From Malaya genurostris (lineage: Eukaryota > Arthropoda > Insecta > Diptera > Culicidae): a stretch of DNA of 64,000 nt. Positions 8,954-19,849 of the stretch are shown one piece after another. A program made the translations under genes and the position numbers. The notes under the pieces were generated by a model. It made no database searches, had not been told where the DNA came from, and was given only the letters and a program-made list of their open reading frames with translations. Where the stretch lies: assembly GCF_030247185.1 (NCBI RefSeq), contig NC_080571.1, forward strand, positions 81,960,525 to 82,024,524, in the 5' to 3' direction. Position 1 is the stretch's first letter. Each line of letters starts with the position of its first letter.

Positions 8954-11365
8954 TTAAATGTTTTCTATGTTTGTTTTTATCTTGGATATGGGTAGTAACT
9001 GGAAAAGCCAAGAAGATCTATTCCCTTGGTCTCGGTTTAATAAAGAGATGGAGTTGTTTTTGAATATTTCTAAGCTTTCTGCTGAATCTAATTTCCATGG
9101 ATTGGAAATTTGTCTTAAGATTTTTATGTCATTAGTAGTGAGTTCATGATCTTCAAAAAAGGCATGTTCTGCTACTTTTGACTTGAAGTGATGTGGTAGT
9201 CCCTTTTCCAATTCTTTGGATGCTTTCGCTATTTCTGAGATATGTTCCTTGAAGCGAATGTCCAGTGTTCTCTTTGTTTGTCCGATGTATATTTTATCGC
9301 AATGAGGACACGAGATTTTGTATACCCCAGACTTTTTCAAATTCTCTGTAGGATCTTTTGTAGAACCTAGTAGAGTTTTCAATTGGTAGTTCATACTGCT
9401 GAACACTAAATCTAAACCAAATTTTCTTAGTTTTGATTTTAGTGGGTGTGAAATGTTTTGATTGAAGTCCACTGATATTCTTTTAAAATTTTCAGAAGTG
9501 GGGGTCAAAGTTGTAAGTGATTGTTTTTTCAACAGTCTTAATTTTTTATCGAAAATGGTTTGAATTGTATGCTCTGGATATCCATTGAACTTTCCAATTT
9601 CGAAAATAAAGTTTTTCTCTTTTATCGCAGCATCTTTTCTAAGGGGCAAAGATAGCATTCTGTGAATCATATGGTGGAATGCTGCCATTTTGTGTTGGTG
9701 GGAATGATTAGAAGTATTTGGTATGACACGGTCCGTATTGGTTGGCTTCCTATATATTTCGAAAGTTAAGGATTTTGCCTCCCGGACAATAAGAATGTCC
9801 AAGAAAGGTAAACTGTTGTCTTTCTCTTCCTCATAGGTGAATTTAATATTTTTATGTAAATTATTAATTATTTCTAAGAAGTTCGATAAATCGTTGCGTT
9901 TGATGATGCAAAATATATCATCTACGTATCTCCACCAGCGATTAGGTAATAATCCCTGCTTATTTAAAAGTTCTTCAAGGTTTGCCATGAATAATTCACA
10001 TAAAAACGGGGAGAGTGGATTGCCCATTGGTGCCCCTTGTAATTGTTTATAAAATTCCCCTCTGAATTTGAAATAATTTACATCCATGCAAAGCCGGGTT
10101 AGAGTAAGATAAGACCGTACTTTGCATTTCCATAAACTACTACTATTTTGTTGAAGTAACCAATCTTCCAACAGATTGATTGAGTCCTTCACTGGGACAC
10201 TTGGGAATAAGGCGGTTACATCAAAAGATACCATCATTTCGTCATCTTCGATTTCGCCTGAATTCTGAAGTTGAGTAACGAATGCCTGTGTGTTAGGAAC
10301 TGATTTACTGAAGAATTTTTTTGGCATAGATTGGAATTCTTTTACTAGCCATTTGGATATTTTTTGAGTTGGGGCCCCTACTGAAGAAATGATTTCCCTT
10401 ATTTCGTTACCAGGTTTATGAACCTTTGGTAGTCCTTTTATTTTGGATAAAGAGGGGTTAGAAACTTTGAGACTACTGAGATTGATATCGAAGTTTGGGT
10501 TGCATTCATGAAGAGTTTTATCTACTTTTTTAATAATATCTGGAAGGGGGTCGGCTCTTTGTTTCCTATAAGGGCCGTCATTGATTTTTTTAATTATCAG
10601 ATTATCATAATCTTCTTTGTCCATAATTACCACTTTGTTTCCCTTATCAGCCTTAACATAAAATACAGGCTTTTCCCGCAATTGTTTCACTATTTCTTTA
10701 TCACCCATATTTTGTTGATTTTTCAGTGAGGTATTTTTAATGATATCAGCTACAATAGTTCTGGCATCATTAATTTGAGAAAAAGAAAGATTACAGTTAT
10801 TTAGGCCTGTTTCTACGTCTATAATAACTTGTTCGAGATTTACTTTAGAAGAAATTGCATAATTTAACCCAAGTTTGAGAAGTTTTGTTTGTTCGTTGGT
10901 AAAATTCTGAGATGACCGATTGATTAGGAAGTCTTCTGAAAACTGTATTGGAGGTTTTGGGGGGCGGCGTGCGGAATTTTTGAAACGTAAATTTTCGAAT
11001 TTCTTGTGAAGAAGAATTCGTTTTCGCTCAGATTCGCAGTGTTCTGCAAATTTAACTTTGCTTAGGAAAATTTCGAAACCTTGGGAATATTGTTTCGCTA
11101 ATTTTAAATGAAGATTATAACACTCCAAAGTTTTCACGTTCAGAATGCTAAACAATTTTTTAGTTTTCTCTTTCAGAATTTCGTGTTGAATTTTATTTTG
11201 AATATTTTTAGAAAAAGATCTCCCACCCTTTACCTTGCAGCATGTGGGAGTTAATCCAAATCTACTGCATTTTTTCAAAAATGCAATGTCTCTCGATATT
11301 CCCACAATTTTCTTTCTTAACTTAATAAACCTATTAGGCTCACTTGGCTTGGTAACCATTGTCAC
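8954..11365 (-). CDS. PLE reverse transcriptase with GIY-YIG endonuclease, 803 aa
   Basis: The product copies the element's RNA into DNA at a nick made by its own endonuclease. The N-terminal third has the ADKGNKVVIM segment typical of PLE reverse transcriptases. The RT palm includes SYDV-type SFDVTALFPSVPV, the QGAPMGNPLSP block and YVDD at residues 480-483. A linker leads to a C-terminal GIY-YIG nuclease from about residue 680 (GVYKI, then CPHC at 687-690, then KIYIGQTKR and RFKEH). A CxxC between GIY and YIG is a Penelope hallmark. The frame is open end to end at the family's usual length (about 800 aa), so the copy may be competent. The first Met (MTMVTK) follows a leader shared with the inserted piece at 50955-51001. 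The intact frame and near-identical flanking repeats suggest recent insertion. Confidence 0.92.
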   Translation of the reverse strand: MTMVTKPSEPNRFIKLRKKIVGISRDIAFLKKCSRFGLTPTCCKVKGGRSFSKNIQNKIQHEILKEKTKKLFSILNVKTLECYNLHLKLAKQYSQGFEIFLSKVKFAEHCESERKRILLHKKFENLRFKNSARRPPKPPIQFSEDFLINRSSQNFTNEQTKLLKLGLNYAISSKVNLEQVIIDVETGLNNCNLSFSQINDARTIVADIIKNTSLKNQQNMGDKEIVKQLREKPVFYVKADKGNKVVIMDKEDYDNLIIKKINDGPYRKQRADPLPDIIKKVDKTLHECNPNFDINLSSLKVSNPSLSKIKGLPKVHKPGNEIREIISSVGAPTQKISKWLVKEFQSMPKKFFSKSVPNTQAFVTQLQNSGEIEDDEMMVSFDVTALFPSVPVKDSINLLEDWLLQQNSSSLWKCKVRSYLTLTRLCMDVNYFKFRGEFYKQLQGAPMGNPLSPFLCELFMANLEELLNKQGLLPNRWWRYVDDIFCIIKRNDLSNFLEIINNLHKNIKFTYEEEKDNSLPFLDILIVREAKSLTFEIYRKPTNTDRVIPNTSNHSHQHKMAAFHHMIHRMLSLPLRKDAAIKEKNFIFEIGKFNGYPEHTIQTIFDKKLRLLKKQSLTTLTPTSENFKRISVDFNQNISHPLKSKLRKFGLDLVFSSMNYQLKTLLGSTKDPTENLKKSGVYKISCPHCDKIYIGQTKRTLDIRFKEHISEIAKASKELEKGLPHHFKSKVAEHAFFEDHELTTNDIKILRQISNPWKLDSAESLEIFKNNSISLLNRDQGNRSSWLFQLLPISKIKTNIENI

Positions 11366-11399
11366 TAAATTTCTGTTTGAGCTGTTAGTAGAATGTTCT

Positions 11400-12045
11400 C
11401 ACTAATAGTACTGTTGTTGTACCGTTGAATTCCACTATGTTATATCACGTCATTACACTCTCACAAAGTGACTATTTTCACAGTCACTATTTTTCCGAAA
11501 GTGTTTCAAACGTTATAATACAGATACGTATTTCGGAATGCTATTTGCATCCTTCTTCAGTGTATCGGTTTTATAAGTTTAATGAAAGAATGCTGCAGTG
11601 AAGTTCCTTTTATACAAACGTAAGTAGGTAGAAACGTAAGTAGGTAAACCAAAAAAAGGAACAAAAAAAAAAAAAAATGAAAGGTAAAAACAGGTAACAG
11701 AAAACTGGAAGAGTTAAATGTTTTCTATGTTTGTTTTTATCTTGGATATGGGTAGTAACTGGAAAAGCCAAGAAGATCTATTCCCTTGGTCTCGGTTTAA
11801 TAAAGAGATGGAGTTGTTTTTGAATATTTCTAAGCTTTCTGCTGAATCTAATTTCCATGGATTGGAAATTTGTCTTAAGATTTTTATGTCATTAGTAGTG
11901 AGTTCATGATCTTCAAAAAAGGCATGTTCTGCTACTTTTGACTTGAAGTGATGTGGTAGTCCCTTTTCCAATTCTTTGGATGCTTTCGCTATTTCTGAGA
12001 TATGTTCCTTGAAGCGAATGTCCAGTGTTCTCTTTGTTTGTCCGA
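11400..12045 (-). repeat. Upstream pseudo-LTR of the PLE (5'-truncated partial copy)
   Basis: This 646-bp segment matches 8640-9285 at an offset of 2760. I see only two differences (C8710/G11470 and T8822/A11582). It holds the last 111 or so codons of the PLE protein without the GIY-YIG active site, including the KGLPHHFKSKVAEHAFF segment, plus the 3' noncoding region. It is not expected to make a working enzyme but may carry the promoter and ribozyme for the downstream copy. Confidence 0.9.
11508..11572 (-). ncRNA. Candidate hammerhead ribozyme, upstream pseudo-LTR
   Basis: Same sequence and pairings as 8748-8812, shifted by 2760. This copy lies 5' of the ORF on the sense strand, where self-cleavage would define an RNA 5' end ahead of the coding region. 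Confidence 0.5.
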
Positions 12046-12063
12046 AATTTAGTGATAAATAAT

Positions 12064-12540
12064 GTTCAATCTCTGACGGAGACTAAGTCGAAACGTTGAA
12101 GTAAAGTTAAAAATTGGTTCCAAATACAGTTGCAGAAACATGCACGCCCAAAACCAAAAATTAGTTAAAATAACATTTTACAAATATGCGGTAAATTTTC
12201 AGAATGAGTTTCCCATTTATTCATCACTTAAAAACTACTTCGCGTTCACTCGAGCGTTATCGTTACTACACCTACTTTTCAAAAAAAAAAAAAGGCGAAC
12301 ACACAAAAATTAGTAGGTATAGTCCAAAACCAACAAAAAAAAGTAGGTAAAAATCGACACTATTTTCTAAGGCTTGACAATTTTATGACTTTTTATGTTT
12401 TACGAGATTACACTAGAAAACTAATATTCTTGATTTCAGATTACTGTATCGGAAGCTAAAAATGTCAGAAGTTGATTTTTTTTATCTCCGAGGGTCTCAT
12501 GATACTACGGTGGACATTTTGAATAAAAAAAAAACCTGTT
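12064..12540. other. Flank with decayed PLE hammerhead-like motif
   Basis: 12073-12094 begins CTGACGGAGACTAAGTC and continues GAAACGTTG. It is the inverted counterpart of 8517-8536 and probably part of an older PLE-derived hairpin that the newer PLE split. The rest is AT-rich without features. Confidence 0.4.
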
Positions 12541-12910
12541 CAATACACCTAGTGGTGTAATAATGCCTTTCTCATATCAATCATATTCCCATATATAATA
12601 CTGTGATATTCTATTCAAAATGTTGTTACTGGTGTAGTTTTGAGTCCAGCTTAGAAATTTGTTTACGGTTTTTGTTTCACCGCTTACCACACACTTTACC
12701 CTATAAAGTCGGATCCGGATGAAATTCAGGAATTCCGTTTGGGACCACGAGACCTTTCATATAAATCCTAGTTTGTCAAAGTCGGTTCAGGCATCTCCGA
12801 GAAAACCTAGCGAGATTATTTGACACATAAACACACATACGTACACACACAGACATTGCTCAGCTAGACGAACTGAATCGAATGGTACATGACACTTGGC
12901 CAATTTTTAC
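12540..12910 (-). repeat. Family M modular repeat
   Basis: It starts with the reverse-complement tail (CACCTAGTGGTGTAATAATG near 12545) and contains the GTCGGATCCGGATGAAATTC unit and a CTGAATCGAATGGTACATGA end near 12885. Confidence 0.55.
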
Positions 12911-13079
12911 TAATCGAAAAAAAACGATCAAAATTCAGTCGCACCCCTTAATTTTTTATGCACCATAACCTTGATAACGAATAAAGCGTATTTTTCTGTT
13001 TATTAACTGTGTCATTGAGCAATGAACGACTGAATTTTACACGTTTTTCGCGTAATTTTCACATACCTAGCATTAATTC

Positions 13080-13451
13080 CAGTGGCGTCTCGTGATAAAT
13101 AAAGATTGAGGAATGGAGATTTGCTTGTGTTTTTCAATACAATGAGACAACGATATATTTTCGGATTGGATTTTTTATTAAGCAAACAAATCTGAATTGA
13201 ACTGAGAAATTCTCTCTTCTTTAATCTGTGCAGTAACTCATGTGCACAGAAAAGACACTAAATTTTATGTCTGATGTATATGAGATGCGTGTAAATACAC
13301 GCAATTTCGGTGCGATCCAACTTGCTTTCATCCAATGAATAAAGATTTCAAAAAAATAATTGAATTTAGATGGGACTGTGGACGCAGTTCATTCCTTCTA
13401 TTCGACCGGTTGTGCAGTGCACGAGGTGCACATGAGGACGAGACGCCACTG
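13080..13451 (+). mobile_element. CAGTGGCG-type MITE with perfect 8-bp TSD
   Basis: Ends CAGTGGCGTCTCGTG and GACGAGACGCCACTG are inverted, with perfect target duplications ATTAATTC at 13072-13079 and 13452-13459. It is 372 bp with no coding capacity. An 8-bp TSD and CA...TG termini fit a hAT-derived MITE. Confidence 0.82.
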
Positions 13452-13483
13452 ATTAATTCATTTACCACTTTGCTGTCAAGCAA

Positions 13484-13560
13484 GCACGTGCTTCAGTGAC
13501 TCAGTCGGTAAATGAACGTGATTCAAGATCTAATGATTCTCGGTTCAAATCTCAGTCGCT
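13484..13560 (+). repeat. tRNA-like SINE head fused to family M
   Basis: It has CAGTGACTCAGTCGG (A-box region) and GGTTCAAATCTC (B box), like 341-420. The B box is followed within about 15 nt by the start of a family M unit (TTTCTCATATAGAAAGG). No complete tRNA cloverleaf is visible. Confidence 0.4.
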
Positions 13561-16080
13561 ATCGTTTTCTTTCTCATATAGAAAGGTTATGCAATCACTG
13601 TGAAAACCGACTTTTGAACCGAGGCCCGGAGGGCCAAGTGTCATATACCATTCGACTCAGTTCGTCGAGTACGCAAAATGTTTGTGTATGTGTGTATGTA
13701 ACGTTTTGTCTTTCTCATAAATAAAGGTTATGCAATCACTTCAACACTCACGTGTGTGTGTGTCAAATAATCTCACTAGTTCTTCTCAGAGATGGCTGAA
13801 ACGATTTTGACAAAATTAGATTCAAATGAAAGGTCTCATGGTCCCATACGGAATTCCTGAGTTTCATCTGGATTCGACTGTCGGTTCCGGAATTATAGGG
13901 TAAAGTGTTTTCAATATTGTACACCGTCACTTAAACCGGCGAAACAAAAAACGTAAAAAAAAATTCTAAACTGGTCTCAAAACTACACAAATCGATAGTC
14001 ATTATCAGTACGCCACTAAAAAAACCGATTCCGGCTATCCTGGTTCCCGGTATCCGGTTCCGGAAGTACCGGAAATAGTGGTCATATATACCAAAATGAC
14101 CGTTTGACCGATTTTCTCACGGTCCCATACGGAATTCCAGTGTGTTCAGAGTAGAGTTTGTACGTCATGTTAGTTGGTGGCCGTACAAACCGACTCTCGG
14201 ATTCTCGAGTTCCGGTGCCGGAAGTGCATATAATAGTGAACCCACTTCGTTTTCTGAAGGATGACCTACGCGAGCAAAGCACTGTTTCATTCTATATGTT
14301 ATGCACTAACAATCTCTTTTTTTCTTTCAAAAATCGAAAAGAAAATTTTTGAATGGAATACCACAATATTATACGTGAGAAAGGCATCATTACACCACTA
14401 GGTGGATTAAAACAGGTTTTTTACACAAACTTTACTCGGAGATGGCTGAACCGATTTTCATAAAGTTAGATTCAATTGAAAGATCTTGTGGTCCCATAAA
14501 AAATTCCTGAATATTTTTTGAATCCGACTTCCGGTTCCGGAGTTGTGGGGTAAAATAAGCAAATGTTCTAACTTTTCTCATAGATGGCGTGACCGATTTT
14601 CACAAACTTAGGTTCAAATGAAAAGTCCTGTGGTCCCATACATAATTCCTGAATTTTACTTCCGGATCTGGAAATATAGGGTAAAGTGTGTTCAAAATTT
14701 TATACCATCACCGAAAAGGGCGAAAAACTGTAAAAAGTTTTCTAAATCGACCTCAAATTTTCTCCAATTGATAGTTTTTATCAGTAGACGGTCAAACAAA
14801 CCGATTTCGGTTATTCTTTAAAGAATCGAAGAAAATTATTATATATGATAGTATGATTGATATGAGACAAACATCATTACACCACTAGGTGGATTAAAAC
14901 AGGTTTTTGCCTTTCTATTTATGAAAAATTATCCTATCACTGTCTTTTGAACCGAGTGCCATATACCATTCGTATCAGTTCTTCGAGATCTGCAAATGTC
15001 GTCTTTAGACCTCATGCAAAGTTCCTGGTTTGTTTCTGGATCCGACTTCCGGTTCCGGCATTATAAGGTGTTATGTACCAAAAAAATGAAAATAATGTCA
15101 CTAACATTTTTTCTAAGATGACGTGACCGATTTTTACAGACCTGAATTCAAATAATAGGTAATAAGGTCCGATACAAAATTCCTGATTTTAATTTAGATC
15201 CCATTTCCGCTTCCGAAATTGAAGAGTGATGTGAGATGATACATGAAAATAATGCCACTCACTTTTCTCCAAGATGGTAGAACCGATTTTCGTCATCTTA
15301 GATATTAGATCTTGAGTTCCTATACAAAGTTTATGATTTTTAATCCGCTCCGACTTCCGTTATTAGAAGGAGAAGAGTGAAGGTAAAGGTAAAATATTAT
15401 ATCGTCACTTAAAGCGGCGAATCAAAAACGGTAAAAATGTTCAGTAGATGACCAAACAAACCAAACCAGATCTCTGTTTCCGATTCCGGAAGCACCGCGA
15501 GTAGTAATCATATACTCAAGAATAGAGCTCACTTTTCTCAGAAATAGCTTGTTTAATTTTCACTTAGGTTCAAATGAAAGCTCTTACGACACGATAAAAA
15601 AATTCTGATTTTTTCTTGAACCTAGTTATGGATCTGGAATTACAGGGCGATGAGTATTTGAAATTGCAAACCGTTTTTAAGAGCAAAAGAGGGACATTTT
15701 TATTAATTTGGCTTACAATTATTCCAATTTGGGCTATACCGGTCCGCGAAATCTGGTTCCGGAAGTATCGGAAATAGTGGTCAGAAACTGCAAAAAGGAA
15801 TTTGCTCACTTCTCTCCAAGATGGCAAAACCGATTTTCACAAATTAAATTCAAATGAAATGACTTACGGTTTCATATGAAATTCATGATTTTTTTACGGA
15901 TCCAACTTCAGGCTCAGGAACTACAGTGTTTTTGATTAGTTTAGATTATGCTAGTCTGCGTTCGAACAAATTTTCCTGTTTCTATTTCTGAACTTTCTTT
16001 AAAGAGCTCCGTAGTAATATTTATGATAATATGAGTAATACAAGAACGGTATCATTACACCACTAGGTAGATTGTATTTC
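13560..16080 (+). repeat. Family M modular repeat, longest array
   Basis: Repeating modules carry 'TCTCNGAGATGGCTGAACCGA' type text, then 'TTCAAATGAAAGGTCT', 'GGTCCCATAC...AATTCCTGA' and 'CCGACTTCCGGTTCCGG'. Modules are roughly 120-180 bp. Units start near TTTCTCATATAGAAAGG and end near GAAAGGCATCATTACACCAC followed by TAGGTGGATTAAAACAGG (14380-14420, 14870-14910, 16050-16075), so several units lie head to tail. There is no coding capacity. I do not recognise a published name with certainty. Confidence 0.75.
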
Positions 16081-16099
16081 AAGTTTCGGAAAAAACAAC

Positions 16100-17790
16100 A
16101 ATCGATTGATGTCACAAAATTTCAATCAAACAAATTCCGAAAAAATCAACTAATATTTCAGTTGTACAGCGATCGTAGGTTGTTTCCGTGCACCATCATG
16201 GAACCGTGGAACTTCTCGCGTACAGCTCTGCTCGGTCTAGTCTAATGATCGAACGGACGCGGGATTTCGCATGTCCCGTTTCGTGACGAATCGCGTGAGC
16301 CTTCACATTCCGGCGACCGGACGGACGCGGGCAGGATGAAACTGAGTCGGTAGCGCGAGATAATTTAACTTGAAGTTCTTCGCTAATGCCTTAATCACGT
16401 CGACCGTTGACTGCTGATGAGCCCTGAATGGAGGAGTGCATATCTCTCAGCTGCAGTCGGTTGGATTCGAGCAACACCGCGGAGTTCGGGTACGAGATCG
16501 AGGTGTTGGGGAGATATATTAATCAACGATAAGCATCTTTGGGCGAGGGCACAACCAACGGCGGCTCTCCTTTCTCGCGGCTCGAGAAAATTGGATTTAG
16601 AATGCCGATCACTTTTCCGTTGTGGGGGGAAACGATAATCTCACGGCGGGTCCGTCCGCTGGTTGGCATTGCATGGCACCCATCCGACGGTGTAGGTGAA
16701 CCTAGGACCCAGGGATTAGGTTATCTTGAGATGTGTCTCAGCGAAACGTGTTCTGGGAGATAAAATTCGTGTTGGCTAATAGAAAATTCAAGCAAGGTAT
16801 CAGATTCAAACGAAGGCGAAGCTGCACAACAAATGGGTTGACAAATCTGTTGCGATGATAGGTCAATGCCTTACATGGAAATTCGAGCTCCGATCGGATC
16901 AGAGCCGCAGTGATCTATTCAGGTTAAGCCAGATTGGGCCGCTAGTTCGAAGTAGGTAACCGATTTGTTCAGGGTCAGGCAAAATCAGCTTCTGGGTAAG
17001 ACCTCAAGTAAGTTGTACCATGCGAGACAGTGTCAACCGGGTAGCTGCAACTCATTGCAATGCTAACTGCAGTGAAAAATGTGCAGTGCTATGCAAAACA
17101 AACTAGCAACTGTAGGATGTGCCGATCGGTACGAGCCGCTGTGCACGTAGGCACTTTTGTAACTTCATTCATTACGTGAATTATTAATGAATATTGGATT
17201 TTTTTCTTCTACTTGAGTGATTAATACAGGTGACAAATAAGTGGGAAATTTCCTGTGCTTGAGGGCTCGTGGTTAACCACCAGCTGTATCCTGTCGTGCC
17301 ATTTCGGACACCTTCATTAGCTAGGTAAATGCAGCCATAGATGATGATTTATGAATGCAGATGAACCCGAAGAGTCACATGCCTGTCATTTGATGATGCA
17401 TAAGTAAAGTGACCTGTGAAATTTTAATTATGATTATTTTGAGATAAATTTCACGGGATGCTAACTTCAGGAGTGTTGGAGAGCTCAATTCGTCCGCGTT
17501 CTTTGCTGCCATTTTTTACGATGATTCAACAGCAACAGGTAACATTAAAAATGTAAAGTATTGTATTTTTCTTTATATCGTCATACGCTCCTTTAGTGAA
17601 TTCAATATTGTATCATTTATAATTTTGTATTTCAAATTATCTGTAAATAATATCGATACCTTTGAACCAATTATATTCGATTCAAATGCGGTGATAGAGT
17701 GCTTGATGTTCTCCTAACTGGTGCCCACAGATTTGGACCACATGTTAGAAAAAAGAATTCTGGACATTTTACAAACGAGCAGTCGCGTAG
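16100..17790. other. Possible host DNA, no gene recognised
   Basis: GC content rises at 16190-16760 and the sequence lacks repeat signatures found elsewhere in the window. Two overlapping open frames (16417-16763) have no recognisable domain. It could hold a regulatory region or untranslated exon; nothing supports a specific call. Confidence 0.35.
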
Positions 17791-17799
17791 TGTCAATCG

Positions 17800-18082
17800 T
17801 ATGTGAGAAAGTGAAGTGAGCTCCATTTTATCACATTTGATTACTATTGTCGGTATTTCCGGAACCGAAAAAATATGTACCGGTAGTCGGACTTATATAG
17901 AATACAGCAAATCATTCATGGGACTATCAGTGGTTTATTTGGTTACAGATTCTCATGGTCTGCAAACTAGAGAAATTCATTAGCCAATATAAAAAGGTAG
18001 TTTATGGAAAAAATATGTTTGAAATTGACATTTTCAAACTAAGCACCCTACCTTCGGAAACAGGGGTTTGATTTGAAAATTT
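17800..18082. repeat. Family M fragment (target of a MITE)
   Basis: Family M text occurs (GTATTTCCGGAACCG near 17850). The MITE at 18091-18566 inserted in it; the family continues at 18575-19100. Confidence 0.45.
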
Positions 18083-18090
18083 TGAAAATT

Positions 18091-18566
18091 CAGTGGCGTC
18101 TCGTGACAAAATTTACGGGTTGTGCACTGAGCATGTGGTATGATATCAGATGTAATAGTTCGTTGTAAGTGAAGACTAAAGATTGACGAATGAATATTTG
18201 CTTGTGTTTTTCATTACAATGAAATGACAATATACTTTCGGATAGGATTTTTTATTAAACCTATTCTGTATCAGCAATACAATAGAAGAATTTAGTGCTT
18301 AGCACGTTCAGTAAATCTGTCAATAAAACCGCTTTGACGTAGCAACTAAGACAGCAATTTGTTTTCAACTGCCATAAGCATAAACCTCAGAAGACTCTCT
18401 AGAAGGTGCGTATCCAAGTTCGGTATCATCGGTACCATTCGACCTAATTTCATCGAATAATAAATAGAGAATCTAAAAAAATGAATGCTGATTTAGATGC
18501 TGTTAATTCCTTCAATTTGTCTGGTTGTGCAGTGCACGAGGTGCACATAAGGACGAGACGCTACTG
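18091..18566 (+). mobile_element. CAGTGGCG-type MITE with perfect 8-bp TSD
   Basis: Ends are CAGTGGCGTCTCGTG and GACGAGACGCTACTG, flanked by TGAAAATT at 18083-18090 and 18567-18574. At 476 bp it is the longest copy in the window and includes the 'TTACGGGTTGTGCACTG' and 'GTTGTGCAGTGCACGAGGTG' inner blocks. Confidence 0.85.
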
Positions 18567-18574
18567 TGAAAATT

Positions 18575-19100
18575 GGAATATTATTATGGCATCTTAAGAA
18601 TTTCTAGATGAATCTAAGGTTGTGAAAATTGGTTTAGTATTCTCCGAGAAAAGTGGCATTATTTTCACATTTTTTAGTGTATATCACCCTGCGATTCCGG
18701 AACCGGAAATCGGATCTAAATTGGAACATTGTATGACACCTTTCGTTTAAATCTAAGTTTGTGAAAATCGGTTTAGCCATCTCCGAGAAAATTGAGTGAC
18801 ATTATTTTCACATATTTGGTGCATATTACCTTGTAATTCCAGAACCGGAAGTCGGTTCCAAATGAAATACTGAAACTTTGTATTGGATCATATGACTTTT
18901 CATTTGAATCTAAGTTTGTGAAGATCGGTTCAGCCTTCTTCGAGAGAAGTGAGTGACCATATTTATCACACACAGACATTTGCTCAGTTCGTCGAGCTGA
19001 ATCGAATGGTATATGACATTCGGCCCTCCGGGCCACGGTTTAAAAGTCGATTTTCGCAGTGTTTGTATATAGCTTTTCTATATGAGAAAGGCAAAAATGA
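18575..19100 (-). repeat. Family M modular repeat
   Basis: Three modules in reverse orientation each carry AACCGGAA.TCGG. The end is CTGAATCGAATGGTATATGA and then CTATATGAGAAAGGC at 19077-19092. Confidence 0.65.
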
Positions 19101-19199
19101 ATGGATTTCTAGTAAAGTTATGTCCATTTAGAATCCGGAATAATAAAATCATCAACGTACAAATTAGGATAATACATCAAAACAAAGGTAATGCACTGT

Positions 19200-19810
19200 A
19201 CTACAAGGGAAAAATACCACTTCTAATTAAAATTCGCACTTTCTTCTTGATTCCTCTTATTAAATGCTGCACACCTCGGGAGTCCACTTTTCTTAATCTT
19301 CCGTTTCATTATTTCCCAAAATCTCTCGATGGACCAATACCGCGGACAGTCGGGTGGATTTATGTTTTTATCGATGAAATCTACGTTATTATCGCGGTAC
19401 CACTGGATGACTTCCCGGCTGTAGTGGCAACTCCTCAAATCTAGCCAAAGCTTCACGGACCTTTATGGGCTTTAAAGAAAGGTAGTGCGCGGTTTTTGAG
19501 GCACTCTTCTTAGTACAACTTTGGTGTTTGCTCCGCAGCTGTATATCCCTTGCCAAATCATCAGTTTTTTGGAAAATTTGTCCATAAAATCGAACCCAAA
19601 CTTCGCAGGATCATCTCCTCGCACTATCGCCATGTAGCTGTCCGAAATCTACTTTGACGTAGGTTTCATCGTCGATGAGCAGGCATCCTTGGTAGTTCGT
19701 CAAAACCTGCTGGCACCTTCCCGGAGCTCAAGTTTTTTACGGAAACTTTTCTTCAACTTTGCTACAGCCGGTCACTTTCTGTGCCGCTGCTAATTGATTC
19801 CGGGTTCTAG
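19200..19810 (-). pseudogene. Decayed DD37E mariner transposase (copy B)
   Basis: On the minus strand, LLIDDETYVKVD (about 19690-19655) is the first catalytic block and LWLDLRSCHY with later SIERFWEIMK (within 19456-19223) holds the second Asp and the Glu. I count 37 residues between that Asp and Glu, giving the DD37E signature known from mosquito elements (ITmD37E). Frameshifts and stops separate the pieces. It differs markedly from the copy at 44390-52764, so it belongs to another subfamily. Terminal repeats were not found. Confidence 0.72.
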
Positions 19811-19849
19811 CTGGAATGAAACGGTCTCAAGGTTGTATTTCTTTACATA

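Larger units (their letters stand above)
8640..12052 (-). mobile_element. Full-length Penelope-like element (PLE)
   Basis: The insertion is bounded by 11-bp duplications TGATAAATAAT at 8629-8639 and 12053-12063. Read on the minus strand it has a partial upstream copy (12045-11400) holding the end of the ORF and the 3' noncoding part, then a short leader, an intact 803-codon ORF (11365-8954) and the 3' noncoding region down to 8640. The partial copy matches 9285-8640, so the element has the direct-repeat 'pseudo-LTR' arrangement known for Penelope elements. Eight bases AAATTTAG (12045-12052) end the upstream side; the same octamer ends the PLE piece at 51001. Confidence 0.9.
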
